From an uncultured Planctomycetota bacterium (GTDB taxonomy: Bacteria; Planctomycetota; Phycisphaerae; SM23-33), in contig CAITIS010000031.1 of NCBI GenBank assembly GCA_903892515.1, positions 1 through 64,000 on the forward strand: a stretch of DNA of 64,000 nucleotides. Reading direction: 5' to 3'. Below the pieces are notes generated by a model, which saw only the letters and a list, made by a program, of their open reading frames with translations, did not search any database and was not told where the DNA came from. Positions 24,501 to 31,994 of this stretch are shown here, piece by piece; position 1 is the first letter of the stretch; each line of letters opens with the position of its first letter. A program made the translations under genes and the position numbers.

Positions 24501-26703
24501 CGTGTGCGACTGAGATGGTCAACCCGTCATCGCTAGCGACAGCCGGGGCGAAGCTGAAACCGTGCTTCTCTGTGCCCATAGACTCAGAGCCACCGTGCGA
24601 CTCGGCCAGAGAGGTCCACGGCCCGCCACCGACCGCATAGCGGAGCGTGGCTTTCTTGACGTGCTCCGAGAACGTCTGCGTTAGAGCCCCGACGGCCCGC
24701 CCCTTGCCGTCGGCGGTGGCGCCTCCCCCGCCGCTGCCTGAGGGCTCAAAGCTCCACTCGCTTGCAAACCCTTCGGGCACGTTGCCCAGAACGACGGCAA
24801 ACTCATACGCCCGTTCGCCCGCTTGCGGGTTGGCGATGCTTGTGGCCTTGTCGTACGGCAGCCGGTCCAACGCCGACCCGTCCGGCCGCCATGCCCTCTT
24901 GCCTTGCGACGGATTCTTCGCCACGCCCACCAACTCGACCGTCACGCCGCTGGGCAACGTGACCTTGAACGGCGAGGCCGGCTGCGTGGTGGGCGAGACC
25001 AGGATCGACCGGGCGCGGGGCGCGTTCTCACTGCCCACCGCGCCTACGACGTACTTGGTGGTCAGTCCCGGGCTGCTCCCGCAGCCACGCGCCTCGAGGT
25101 CAAAAGAGAGGCCGGTCTTTCCATCTCCCATATCACCGTTGACATAGATCGCTTCGGGATGTGCCTGCAAGCCATTGGAAGTGCTGTCCAAGATCTGGGG
25201 CAATGCCAGCCACACCGGCCCGTTCAACTCACTTGATCCGTCGGGTGTGACGTGAACAACTTTCCAGTGATAACCATTTGGGAGTTTGATCTGCTTCATA
25301 ACCTTCGCGCCGTCGCGAAGTTCAACGACGCCCTGCGCCACGTCAATCACCAGCCGGACGTTATAAGTGGCTAGGTCCTCTTCGCGCTGGGGCTGCGTGG
25401 CCTGCCATGCATGCCATATTTCATCGATCTGCGGCGAAAGCGCCTTCCAATCCCGTTGTGCCTTCCTGTGGTCCACGCGCACGCCCCCGGCCTCTCCGCC
25501 GCTGCAACTCACCCACAGGCACGCGCCCAGCAACGCGGTGAGCAGGACCAGGCCCGTCATCGGCCAGGTGCGGAGACGATCGCCTTGTTCCTCGATGTCC
25601 AGGCCCAGCAGGCGGCGGATTCGGTCCGTCAGGTCGCGGGCGTGGGAGCCGCGGAGGGCCACCATCGCTTCACGCGGATTCCCGAAGCTCGGCAGCATCT
25701 GGCGGGACTCTTCGATGGCGGCCAGGGCCTCGGCGTAACCGATGCGGTTGCCGTACGCCGCCACGGCCAGGTCGTCGCAGCAGCGTTCGCGTTCGATCCG
25801 CATCTGCCGGCTGATCCACCACAGGCCGGGGTGGTAGAAGAAGAGCATTTCCACAGCCGCCTGGAGCAGGTTGACGAGGTAGTCGCCGCGGCCGATGTGG
25901 GCCAGTTCGTGAGCCAGCACGGCCTGGAGTTGGGCGGGCGTGAGGTTCGTGATGGCTGAGAGCGGCAGCAGGATCACGGGCTTGAGATGGCCGATCACCA
26001 TCGGCGTGGACACCAGCATCGACTGCAAGACGCGGACGCGCCGCCGCACGCCCAGGCGGTCCATGAGCCGATGCGCCAGCGACTCGATGGCCTCGCTGAC
26101 TGGGTGAGTGCCCAGGACCCGCAGCCGCTGGGCGGCGATGTACCCGCCCATGCGCCAAACGCCCATCGCCAGCACCCCGGCCAGCCACGCGGCCGTCAGG
26201 TAGCCGACGGAATCATTCAGGGCCCCCCGAGCCCTTTGAAGGAGCGGGTGCGAAGGTGCGGCCGAAACGACCACAGCCGAGGGCGGCTGTGCCACGTAAG
26301 GCGACACAGCCGAGGGCGGTACCCGTGTCGCGGGCGTCTCGCCCGCGCGGCTCACAGCCGAGGGCGGCTGTGCTACCGGAACGTTTGTGACGTGGTCGCT
26401 GGACGCCGCGACCACGGCACCCGACTGGGCCACGGCACCCGGCTGTGCCACGGGAACCACCACCGTAGATGGCGGCTGCGGTGCGCGCGGCTCGACCCTG
26501 ACAAAGGTCAGCACCGCCATGGCCACCACAGCCGCCATGCACACCCCGGCCGCCAGGTAGCGGGCCTGCGGGCTGCGCCGGCGCAAGAGCACATTCATCG
26601 CCAGCAACATGCCCGAGGCCAGCGCGATCTGCCAGAGCGAGTGCAGCAGCGTCCAACCCAGCCGAACCACCACATCCGATGACAGCAATTCTGACGCGTT
26701 CAT
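21514..26703 (-). CDS. BlaR1-type M56 metallopeptidase sensor, giant form
   Basis: 1729 residues; BlaR1 homologues are about 600. The N-terminal module has membrane segments (about 14-40, 50-68, 165-188) and the zinc motif HELAH (265-269) with the downstream RERCCDD; in BlaR1 this site triggers loss of the BlaI repressor. A hydrophobic helix (WPMTGLVLLTALLGACLWVSC, 380-400) precedes some 1300 residues of presumably extracytoplasmic sequence with SQPASQPTSQP linkers and no penicillin-binding motif I can see, so the signal is unknown. Residues 84-146 (repeated AQPPSAV) and the tail after about 1682 (VGWTERSPSS...) are encoded by dispersed repeats. Its ATG overlaps the blaI-type stop (ATGA), implying coupling. 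Confidence 0.88.
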   Translation of the reverse strand: MNASELLSSDVVVRLGWTLLHSLWQIALASGMLLAMNVLLRRRSPQARYLAAGVCMAAVVAMAVLTFVRVEPRAPQPPSTVVVPVAQPGAVAQSGAVVAASSDHVTNVPVAQPPSAVSRAGETPATRVPPSAVSPYVAQPPSAVVVSAAPSHPLLQRARGALNDSVGYLTAAWLAGVLAMGVWRMGGYIAAQRLRVLGTHPVSEAIESLAHRLMDRLGVRRRVRVLQSMLVSTPMVIGHLKPVILLPLSAITNLTPAQLQAVLAHELAHIGRGDYLVNLLQAAVEMLFFYHPGLWWISRQMRIERERCCDDLAVAAYGNRIGYAEALAAIEESRQMLPSFGNPREAMVALRGSHARDLTDRIRRLLGLDIEEQGDRLRTWPMTGLVLLTALLGACLWVSCSGGEAGGVRVDHRKAQRDWKALSPQIDEIWHAWQATQPQREEDLATYNVRLVIDVAQGVVELRDGAKVMKQIKLPNGYHWKVVHVTPDGSSELNGPVWLALPQILDSTSNGLQAHPEAIYVNGDMGDGKTGLSFDLEARGCGSSPGLTTKYVVGAVGSENAPRARSILVSPTTQPASPFKVTLPSGVTVELVGVAKNPSQGKRAWRPDGSALDRLPYDKATSIANPQAGERAYEFAVVLGNVPEGFASEWSFEPSGSGGGGATADGKGRAVGALTQTFSEHVKKATLRYAVGGGPWTSLAESHGGSESMGTEKHGFSFAPAVASDDGLTISVAHDVFDQATRLVAIDKAGKTIMPSNSNWTSGGKVRMNNATFRSLAKSDVDHFELQGQALQWAEFKDVMLQPGAAGKAAREEVTSQPASAAATDASAKQLMQLSREMLRLRLLSMIDANDRMSDDGRLPESNNLAQVLAETGDHVDQTWRLHAIAKLMDWADRDEVRMRLRELATEPNLFLKLTAMQVLILQGQPVDAKFLRRVAGGKERDLVVSQSTFERNEAAWALLAMGERLPADVVAWGFNGDPTLNEIQALQQKGEQVGPAFLLDLAREVDVFRLNIRDRHMARTAEKLVEQALFQRPVDEATLRQVLRGALEISYTGFGQDRNDYRPIRLVRQQAGEVPNAWMDKLTAPLKRAPIYDTRIVFAVPEELRGERGRLVLEADKHIRAGLRRLSAQYPFMQGAQPTSAPAGLGQMHLSARHGDSHTDASVPQEQRFSIVAIIEPPREDEWQTSTTSPLHFLGLRETPGASAGAPGLAKELEKLRSEAMEPLLELEVRAGEIIVAGLPQAAGYPAASQPASQPTSQPETAWSLPHEGIQVRVRAEKQIWQEGETPELRWDIRNVGTRESLHVLEGQLFTQLEVDGTWYRWAIPKTLEPVASSEFTKLAPLGVGVTVSDQLVALSPTWIPAKPEELQWNPSLSIDPGWNRPRLQLRPGPHTVRLAFMVRPIGGAIRVVSEPLNFTIVGGTGVPAHAEAASQPASQPSSELDQQARAWVEDFFAHHYRDVTARQSIEWGQAIKQANGNIVIRYKYLATTWDWDADKLTNTVEDEFIFKPDGALVGKKQLSATTIAKSAILLSDTLRQQRDLLLSQADASLRIGLLKLAEKYPQLKRTNHGPLADVLSGHSAPGEVRVGVGLYPRSAGKSDGIDGDVPERDRYMFAVVIHDAKAIEQLMTLPVYPHLRLTQATTRIAAGDPQLEADLLALRDESMSGLVRLENELAAASSSQSNVGWTERSPSSGQASPTRGSNGGTRLQTAEPRPTLQAVTPQPATRP
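21548..21660. repeat. GTAGGGTGGGCCGAG-class inverted repeat forming the M56 C-terminal tail
   Basis: TAGGGTGGGCCGAGGCTC ... GGGACTC / GCTCGGTCCACCCCA arms. It lies within the last codons of the sensor gene. Same class as in pyrK and at 57.2-57.4 kb. Confidence 0.8.
26266..26454. repeat. Palindrome cluster inside the M56 sensor gene
   Basis: Three or more ACAGCCGAGGGCGGCTGTG units, a CGCGGGCGTCTCGCCCGCG hairpin and CACGGCACCCGGCTG units. They are read in frame as residues 84-146, a loop between membrane segments. Confidence 0.85.
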
Positions 26704-27089
26704 CCCCGTTCTCCCTTCGCGCGTTCCAGGAGTTTTTTGATCTGTGCCAGTTCATCTCGCGTGATCCGCTGCGCCGACACAGCCCGCAGCACCAGGCTCA
26801 TGGCCGAACCGCCGAAGCCGCGCTGGACCAGGTGATCGACCAGTTGCAGCTGCGTTTTCTCCTGCGACTGCGCGGGCGTGTACACCTGTGGCCGGACGGC
26901 ATCGTCGCGAACCAGCAGGCCCTTGTCGGTCATGATCTGGACCATCCGCAGCGTGGTGGAATAGCCCGTGGCCCGGCCATGCTTGAGGTTGTTGTGAATC
27001 TGGCGGACCGTGGAGGGCCCGTATTCCCAGAGGACGCTGAGGATCTCCAACTCGCCTTCGGTGGGCGTCGAGGAACGTCTCCGCGGCAT
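26700..27089 (-). CDS. BlaI/MecI-family transcriptional repressor
   Basis: 129 residues. It has the winged-helix pattern of BlaI: LTEGELEILSVLWEYGPSTVRQI-like helices, the recognition region GYSTTLRMVQIMTDKGLLVRDD, and a C-terminal dimerisation region (LVQRGFGGSAMSLVLRAV). In the family the dimer represses its own operon until the M56 partner is activated. ATG 27089 fits the family; the ORF-track start adds 13 residues. The stop overlaps the sensor start by ATGA. A promoter overlapped by a TACA-N2-TGT operator-like site lies upstream. Confidence 0.93.
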   Translation of the reverse strand: MPRRRSSTPTEGELEILSVLWEYGPSTVRQIHNNLKHGRATGYSTTLRMVQIMTDKGLLVRDDAVRPQVYTPAQSQEKTQLQLVDHLVQRGFGGSAMSLVLRAVSAQRITRDELAQIKKLLERAKGERG

Positions 27090-27155
27090 GCGTGTGACTC
27101 CTTCTGGTGCGACTTCCCCGGCGCACAAGCCGGGGCCTGTCGCTTCTGATGACGA

Positions 27156-27184
27156 ATATTCTCGTCACATCTTACACATGTCAA
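27156..27184 (-). promoter_or_regulatory. Promoter and BlaI-type operator of the blaI-M56 operon
   Basis: On the minus strand TTGACA, exactly 17 nt, GAATAT. TACACATGTC at 27173-27182 overlaps the -35 and matches 8 of 10 bases of the known BlaI/MecI core TACATATGTA. A second dyad GACGA-N6-TCGTC (27151-27166) overlaps the -10. Both fit autorepression. Confidence 0.72.
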
Positions 27185-27234
27185 CTAATTTTTTCGTCAA
27201 TTTTCGGGAAGGTGAATTTGCCGAGCATTCCGCG

Positions 27235-27300
27235 TGGGGGGTTTTCCAACCCGCCACATCCCCGCTAACGAGAGGTGGCGGGTTGGGAAACCCGCCACCC
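27235..27300. repeat. GTGGCGGGTTGGGAAACCCGCCAC repeat, copy 1
   Basis: Inverted arms around GCTAACGAGAGGTGG, extending into an ATCGAAA...TTTGG flank. Related copies are at 37797-37895 and 62998-63045. A CGCGGGCGAGACGCCCGCG hairpin follows at about 27360. The rest of 27090-27406 is the blaI promoter. Confidence 0.8.
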
Positions 27301-27406
27301 AATCGAAACAGACGTTTGGCAACCGTTCCAGCAGCCCGTTGAACAAGGCTTCGTTCGTGGCGCGGGCGAGACGCCCGCGACACACATTCAGCGGACTACC
27401 ACGGCC

Positions 27407-30283
27407 CTACTTGCTGCTGAGTTGATCGATCGCCTCGGCCACTTGCTTGCGGAAGGCGTCGGTATCGCCAAGGGCTTCTCGCTCGCCCAGTTTGATTGCG
27501 TTCAGCCGCTTTTGAATGAGTTCCTGCGCCTGCTTGGCTTGCGGCATATCGCCCTTCTCGCGCGAGAGCCGATCCAGCGTCAGGAGCATCCGGTAGTCCA
27601 CCACGCCTTCGCGAACCCGCTCAAAGAGCAGGCTGGGGATCAGCCGGCCATCGGGGGAGGCGTTGACCCAGCAGAAATCCTCCTCGCGGGTATCGAGCCC
27701 GAAATACGGGTCGCCCGAGGCGACGTTCCAATGCCAGGCCAGGTGGAACTTGCAGCCGTACTGTTTGGCGGCCTTGTACAGGTAGTCGCCAAAGGTCCAC
27801 CGGCTGCAGCCGTTGTACATGCCCCACTGCCCGCCGATGCCGTGCAGGGCATTCACCGACGCCTCACTGTGGCCGCCCCAGGCGATGGCGTGGAAAGTCT
27901 TGTACAAGTTGAAGTGCATGTCGTTGGTGTCGCCCGTGACGCAACTGCCAAAGAGCGTGAACCACGGCGGCCCGTCGGGGAAGGCCTTGCGATACGCCTG
28001 GGCGTTCTCCGTGGCGGCCAGCACGTCCTCCTTGCCCGCCGGCTCATCGCCCAGCACGTAGTACACCGGTAGCCAGTTGTTCTGGTCGGCATGCTGCTGA
28101 ACGGCAGTAAAGACCGCCTTGATGAACTCGGAATAATCGCTGAAACCGGCCGCCTTCATCGCGTCCAAGTCCCGGTTGTACAGGTTCAGGCCCCCAAAGC
28201 CCACGTAGCTCAGAATCGGCATGGAGAAGCCCATGTCCCGCGCCATCTTCATCTGCGCGTCGGCCGTGGCGAAGTCGATGTCCGGCTTGCCGTCCTTAAA
28301 GCCGCGGTACGCCAGCGACGGCATGCCCGTAAAGCTGGTGAAGCCGCAGTCGCGGATCATTTTCAGGCTCGTCTGGGCCAGCTTGGCGTTAAAGGCCTGG
28401 GCCTCGGCATCCCCGCCGACCCACGGAATGGAAATGCTGTAGCCAAAGGGGCCCACGGGAATGTCCATGGCGTCCAGGCTGCCGTGAAGGACACTGGCCT
28501 CGACGGGCACCTCAATTGTGCCGGCCTTTTCCGTGGCGATTTTGACCGTCCCGGTGTACAGGCCCGGGGCCGCCGATGCGGGCACGTTGAGCCGCAGCCA
28601 GAAGCGGCGGGAAACACCCTGCGGCAGCGCGATGGAATTCTCCGGCCGGACGTATCGCGGCCTCATTTCGTACATCGTGCCTTCGTACACGGCCCGCGTA
28701 ATGCGATAAGAAACGTACCCCACGTCCACCGCCGAGCCGGGGATCTTGCTGCGACCGTCGCTCAAGTCGCTCACCGTAACGGTGGCTTTGCCCATATCCT
28801 TCAGCGGCAGCACGCACAGGTCGGCGGGCATGGACTGGCCCTTGAAGCCGGAGAACCCGAGCTTGACGAGGGCCTCACTGGCGGCGGGCTTGTCGTTGTA
28901 ATACACTTCGCTGTCGATGGACCGGGTAAAGAGCGTCGCGCCGCGCTGCTGGTCCTGCCCGCTGGGAGCAAAGTCATTGCCGGTGGGAACGTGCGTGACT
29001 TCCTTGTTCTCGAGGTTGAAGAACCATTTCTGCTTGGCCTGCAGGTAGTCCAGGAACTTCTGCCCCTGGTCGGCCTTCTCCACCGGGTACACCACGATGG
29101 CCGAGACCGCGCACGCCAGCTCCGGGCCGTCAAACTCCAGCTTGAGCTGGCCGTCGTCCACCTTCACGTCGAAGACCTTCTCGTGGTAGCAGGGTTTGAC
29201 GTACTTCTCCCAGACGTCCAGGCCGGGCCAGTCTTCCACGTCATAGTGACTGAAGTGCCGGTCCTTGCGCTGGGCGAAGGTCATCTTCTCGTCCACCACC
29301 AGCTTGCCGTTGGCGGTCACCTTCCGCTGGAGGTAGGACTGCGTCTCGCCCCAGAAACCGGCCGACAGGTCGATGTTCATGAAGACGCGATACGTGCCGT
29401 TGGGCAGGTCGATGGCCACGCCGCCCTTTTCGATCGCCAGCGAGTCGCGGTACAGCGGATCGGGACGGAAGAAGTCCAGCGATCGTTTCATCTCCACAGG
29501 GCCGACAAGTTGCGTAAGCGGCAGCAGCCCAAAGCCGGTGGCCTTGCTGTAGAGGTCCGACGGCCCCAGCCGTGTAAAGCCGGGCATGACGGGGCTGATG
29601 TCGGTGCCCAGGTCGAAGGCTTTGAGGCCATCAAAGAGCAATGGCTGGGCGTCCGTTTCCTTCTCCAGTCGGATGTTGTCCAGGTACAACGCGTCGGTGT
29701 CGTCGTAGTTACACGACCACAGATCGCCGGCAAAGATCTTGAAGCTGACGAGCTTGAGCTTGCCCATCTCCAGCGGCTTGGCGGGCCGGCCCTTGCCGCC
29801 GCCACGGATGCCCGCGATCGGCAGCACCAGCGTGTTCTTGCCTGGCAGCACCGCGCCGAAAAGCTGGCCTTGCCACCAATGATGCCCCTGCGTGTTGTCA
29901 TCCTCCAGCAGCACCATGAAAACCTTGGGCGTCGGCGAGTCGCTGAAGACGTCGAGCTTGAGGTAGTCATAGCCGGCCCAGTCGAGCGGGCCCTGTAGTG
30001 AGAGCGTGCCGTTATGCACCTTCAAGGCCTTCTGGCCGTCGGTGGCGTGCTCGGCCACGACCTGCATCTTCGGGTCGGGCGGGGCCTTTTCCATGTCGGG
30101 GAATTCCAGCGTGACTGGCCCGTGGATGAACGGCTGGCTGTCCTCAAAGGACGCCACGGCCTTCACCGCCGGCGTGGCTGAACTTTTTTGAGTGGTTGGC
30201 GCCGGCGCATCGGCCGAGTACCCGATGGAGGCAACCGCAAAAGACGCGAGCACGAAAATGGCGTGAATGATCTTGCGAGTCAC
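27407..30283 (-). CDS. Large secreted glycoside-hydrolase-like protein (DUF4091 type)
   Basis: 958 residues from GTG 30283 (GAAAGGG upstream; no ATG fits). Signal peptide (IFVLASFAVASIGYSA). The N-terminal third is a beta-sandwich carbohydrate-binding-like region (WAGYDYLKLDVFSD, DALYLDNIRLEKE). The C-terminal third has a TIM-barrel-like DUF4091 pattern (WLPVYYVLGDEPAGKEDVLA, CSRWTFGDYLYKAAKQYG, WHWNVASGDPYFG, VREGVVDYRMLLTL). Such proteins are often encoded with polysaccharide-degradation genes, but the activity is not established. The E in DEPAG is a candidate catalytic residue (inference). A strong promoter is upstream. Confidence 0.8.
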   Translation of the reverse strand: MTRKIIHAIFVLASFAVASIGYSADAPAPTTQKSSATPAVKAVASFEDSQPFIHGPVTLEFPDMEKAPPDPKMQVVAEHATDGQKALKVHNGTLSLQGPLDWAGYDYLKLDVFSDSPTPKVFMVLLEDDNTQGHHWWQGQLFGAVLPGKNTLVLPIAGIRGGGKGRPAKPLEMGKLKLVSFKIFAGDLWSCNYDDTDALYLDNIRLEKETDAQPLLFDGLKAFDLGTDISPVMPGFTRLGPSDLYSKATGFGLLPLTQLVGPVEMKRSLDFFRPDPLYRDSLAIEKGGVAIDLPNGTYRVFMNIDLSAGFWGETQSYLQRKVTANGKLVVDEKMTFAQRKDRHFSHYDVEDWPGLDVWEKYVKPCYHEKVFDVKVDDGQLKLEFDGPELACAVSAIVVYPVEKADQGQKFLDYLQAKQKWFFNLENKEVTHVPTGNDFAPSGQDQQRGATLFTRSIDSEVYYNDKPAASEALVKLGFSGFKGQSMPADLCVLPLKDMGKATVTVSDLSDGRSKIPGSAVDVGYVSYRITRAVYEGTMYEMRPRYVRPENSIALPQGVSRRFWLRLNVPASAAPGLYTGTVKIATEKAGTIEVPVEASVLHGSLDAMDIPVGPFGYSISIPWVGGDAEAQAFNAKLAQTSLKMIRDCGFTSFTGMPSLAYRGFKDGKPDIDFATADAQMKMARDMGFSMPILSYVGFGGLNLYNRDLDAMKAAGFSDYSEFIKAVFTAVQQHADQNNWLPVYYVLGDEPAGKEDVLAATENAQAYRKAFPDGPPWFTLFGSCVTGDTNDMHFNLYKTFHAIAWGGHSEASVNALHGIGGQWGMYNGCSRWTFGDYLYKAAKQYGCKFHLAWHWNVASGDPYFGLDTREEDFCWVNASPDGRLIPSLLFERVREGVVDYRMLLTLDRLSREKGDMPQAKQAQELIQKRLNAIKLGEREALGDTDAFRKQVAEAIDQLSSK

Positions 30284-30327
30284 AGTGATGGCCCTTTCGG
30301 TGGATTGGGATTGGCAAGCACGGCTAC

Positions 30328-30357
30328 ATTGTACCTGAGCGGCAAAGGCCCTGCCAA
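30328..30357 (-). promoter_or_regulatory. Promoter of the DUF4091-type gene
   Basis: On the minus strand TTGGCA, 18-nt spacer, TACAAT. The predicted leader to GTG 30283 is about 38 nt. Confidence 0.6.
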
Positions 30358-30440
30358 GAGCGAGACTTCGGCCTCGACGGGCCGCTGGCACAGGCTCGTG
30401 AAACGCGACGTGGCAGGGCGTGGAAAAGCTTGCCGAAGTC

Positions 30441-30468
30441 TTGAGCTTGCGTGCAAGGTTGGTATCCT
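30441..30468 (+). promoter_or_regulatory. Possible promoter of the PQQ-propeller gene
   Basis: TTGAGC, 16-nt spacer, TATCCT. It is weak, but correctly placed about 55 nt before the chosen start. Confidence 0.35.
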
Positions 30469-30528
30469 TTTATGCGAGTGTTGCGGGCGGACATGGACAC
30501 ATCAGGCATTTTCGACAGGAGCAGCATC

Positions 30529-31761
30529 ATGGGTATGGCGAATCGATCTGTGGGCGCGGTGGCGAGTTGTCTGATTCTTCTGGCGGGAACCTGCTTGTTC
30601 GCGGGTGACTGGCCGCAATGGCGCGGGGCCAACCGCGACGGCAAGGTCTCGGGCTTCACCGCGCCACTCAGTTGGCCTACGTCCATGGCAGCGAAGTGGA
30701 AGGTGACGGTCGGCCTGGGCGACGCTTCGCCGGCCCTGGTGGGCAATAAGCTGTACGTCTTCACGCGGCAGCAGGACGATGAAGTCACCCTCTGCCTCGA
30801 CGCCGACAGCGGCAAAGAGCTGTGGCGGGACAAGTACCCCGTTGGGGCCATCACCGGCCCGGCCGCAAAGGCGCACTCCGGCCCGCGCAGCTCTCCGACG
30901 GTGACCGACGGCAAGGTCGTCACGCTGGGCGTGACCGGCATTGTGTCATGCCTCGATGCCGCCACCGGCAAGCTCCTCTGGCGCAACGATGAATTCACCA
31001 AGGCGGCGCCGAAGTTCTTTACGGCCACCTCGCCGCTGGTCGTTGACGGCCTGGCGGTCATCCAACTGGGCGGCGAAGGCGATGCCGCCATCGTCGCCTT
31101 CGACCTGGCCAGCGGCAAGATCAAATGGAAATGGGCCGGAGAAGGCCCCGGCTATTCGTCACCGGTTGTGCTGACCGTCGATGGCGCCAAGCAAGTCGTG
31201 GCCCTGACGGAAAAGAGCGTCGTGGGCATTGACGCCAAGGACGGCAAAGGCCTGTGGCAGATTCCCTTCGCCGCCCAAGGCCGATCGTACAATGCCGCCA
31301 CGCCCATCGTCGACGGCTCGACGGTCATCTTCACGGGCCAGGGCCGCGGCACCAAGGCCGTCAAGATCGAAAAGCAAGGCGACAGCTTTGCCGTAAAGGA
31401 TCTCTGGAGCAACGACAAGATGGCCGTTCAGTTCAGCACGCCGGTCCTGGCCGATGGGCTGCTGCTGGGCATGTCGGACAAGGGCAACCTGTTCTGCCTC
31501 AACGCCAAGAACGGCGAGACGTGCTGGACGGATCCGGCCAAGCGCGGCGGCGGATATGCCGGCATGGTCGATGCCGGGAGCGTCATCTTCGCCCTGCCGG
31601 ACAATTCGGAACTGATCGCGTTCAAGCCGACCGACAAGGAATACTCCGAACTGGCCCGCATCAAAGTGGCCGACACGCCCACCTTCGCCCACCCGGTCAT
31701 CGCAGGCAAGAACATCTACGTCAAGGACCAGGACTCGCTGACGCTGTGGCTGCTGGAGTAG
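30529..31761 (+). CDS. Secreted PQQ-like beta-propeller protein
   Basis: 410 residues from ATG 30529, chosen because AGGAG lies 7 nt upstream and the signal peptide (VASCLILLAGTCLFAG) starts there. The mature protein begins DWPQWRG and runs through seven or so blades with quinoprotein-type motifs (CLDADSGKELWRDKYP, CLDAATGKLLWRN, AFDLASGKIKWKW, CLNAKNGETCWTD). The WPQWRG opening is common in planctomycete propellers of unknown function. No catalytic residues are identifiable; a binding or scaffolding role is possible. Confidence 0.85.
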   Translation: MGMANRSVGAVASCLILLAGTCLFAGDWPQWRGANRDGKVSGFTAPLSWPTSMAAKWKVTVGLGDASPALVGNKLYVFTRQQDDEVTLCLDADSGKELWRDKYPVGAITGPAAKAHSGPRSSPTVTDGKVVTLGVTGIVSCLDAATGKLLWRNDEFTKAAPKFFTATSPLVVDGLAVIQLGGEGDAAIVAFDLASGKIKWKWAGEGPGYSSPVVLTVDGAKQVVALTEKSVVGIDAKDGKGLWQIPFAAQGRSYNAATPIVDGSTVIFTGQGRGTKAVKIEKQGDSFAVKDLWSNDKMAVQFSTPVLADGLLLGMSDKGNLFCLNAKNGETCWTDPAKRGGGYAGMVDAGSVIFALPDNSELIAFKPTDKEYSELARIKVADTPTFAHPVIAGKNIYVKDQDSLTLWLLE

Positions 31762-31838
31762 CGGCGGAAAACTGGACGCCGCCGAGTCAGCTGAAAGCAC
31801 GGACGCCTGGCAATAAGTGACTATCTCAAAAGCCGATT

Positions 31839-31922
31839 CACCGCCGAGACCGCAAAGCCCGCGAAGCTGAAATGTTTCAAAGCAGCTTCTCTCTGCGTTC
31901 TTCGCGGTCTCCGCGGTGAGTT
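31839..31922. repeat. Inverted repeat TTCACCGCCGAGACCGC / GCGGTCTCCGCGGTGA
   Basis: About 84 bp with 17-nt imperfect inverted ends and TCTGCGTTCTTCGC within. It lies between the propeller gene and the next gene. One arm recurs at 14195-14231. Confidence 0.75.
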
Positions 31923-31994
31923 CTTAGATAGTTTCTAAGCGCCACTGCCAAGCCCGTTGTTCTGTTTCTTGCCGGCTGGCAGTACCATGACGGC

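Noticed and set aside
28091-29998. 635-residue plus-strand ORF
   Set aside because: Antisense to the DUF4091-type gene, no recognisable protein features.
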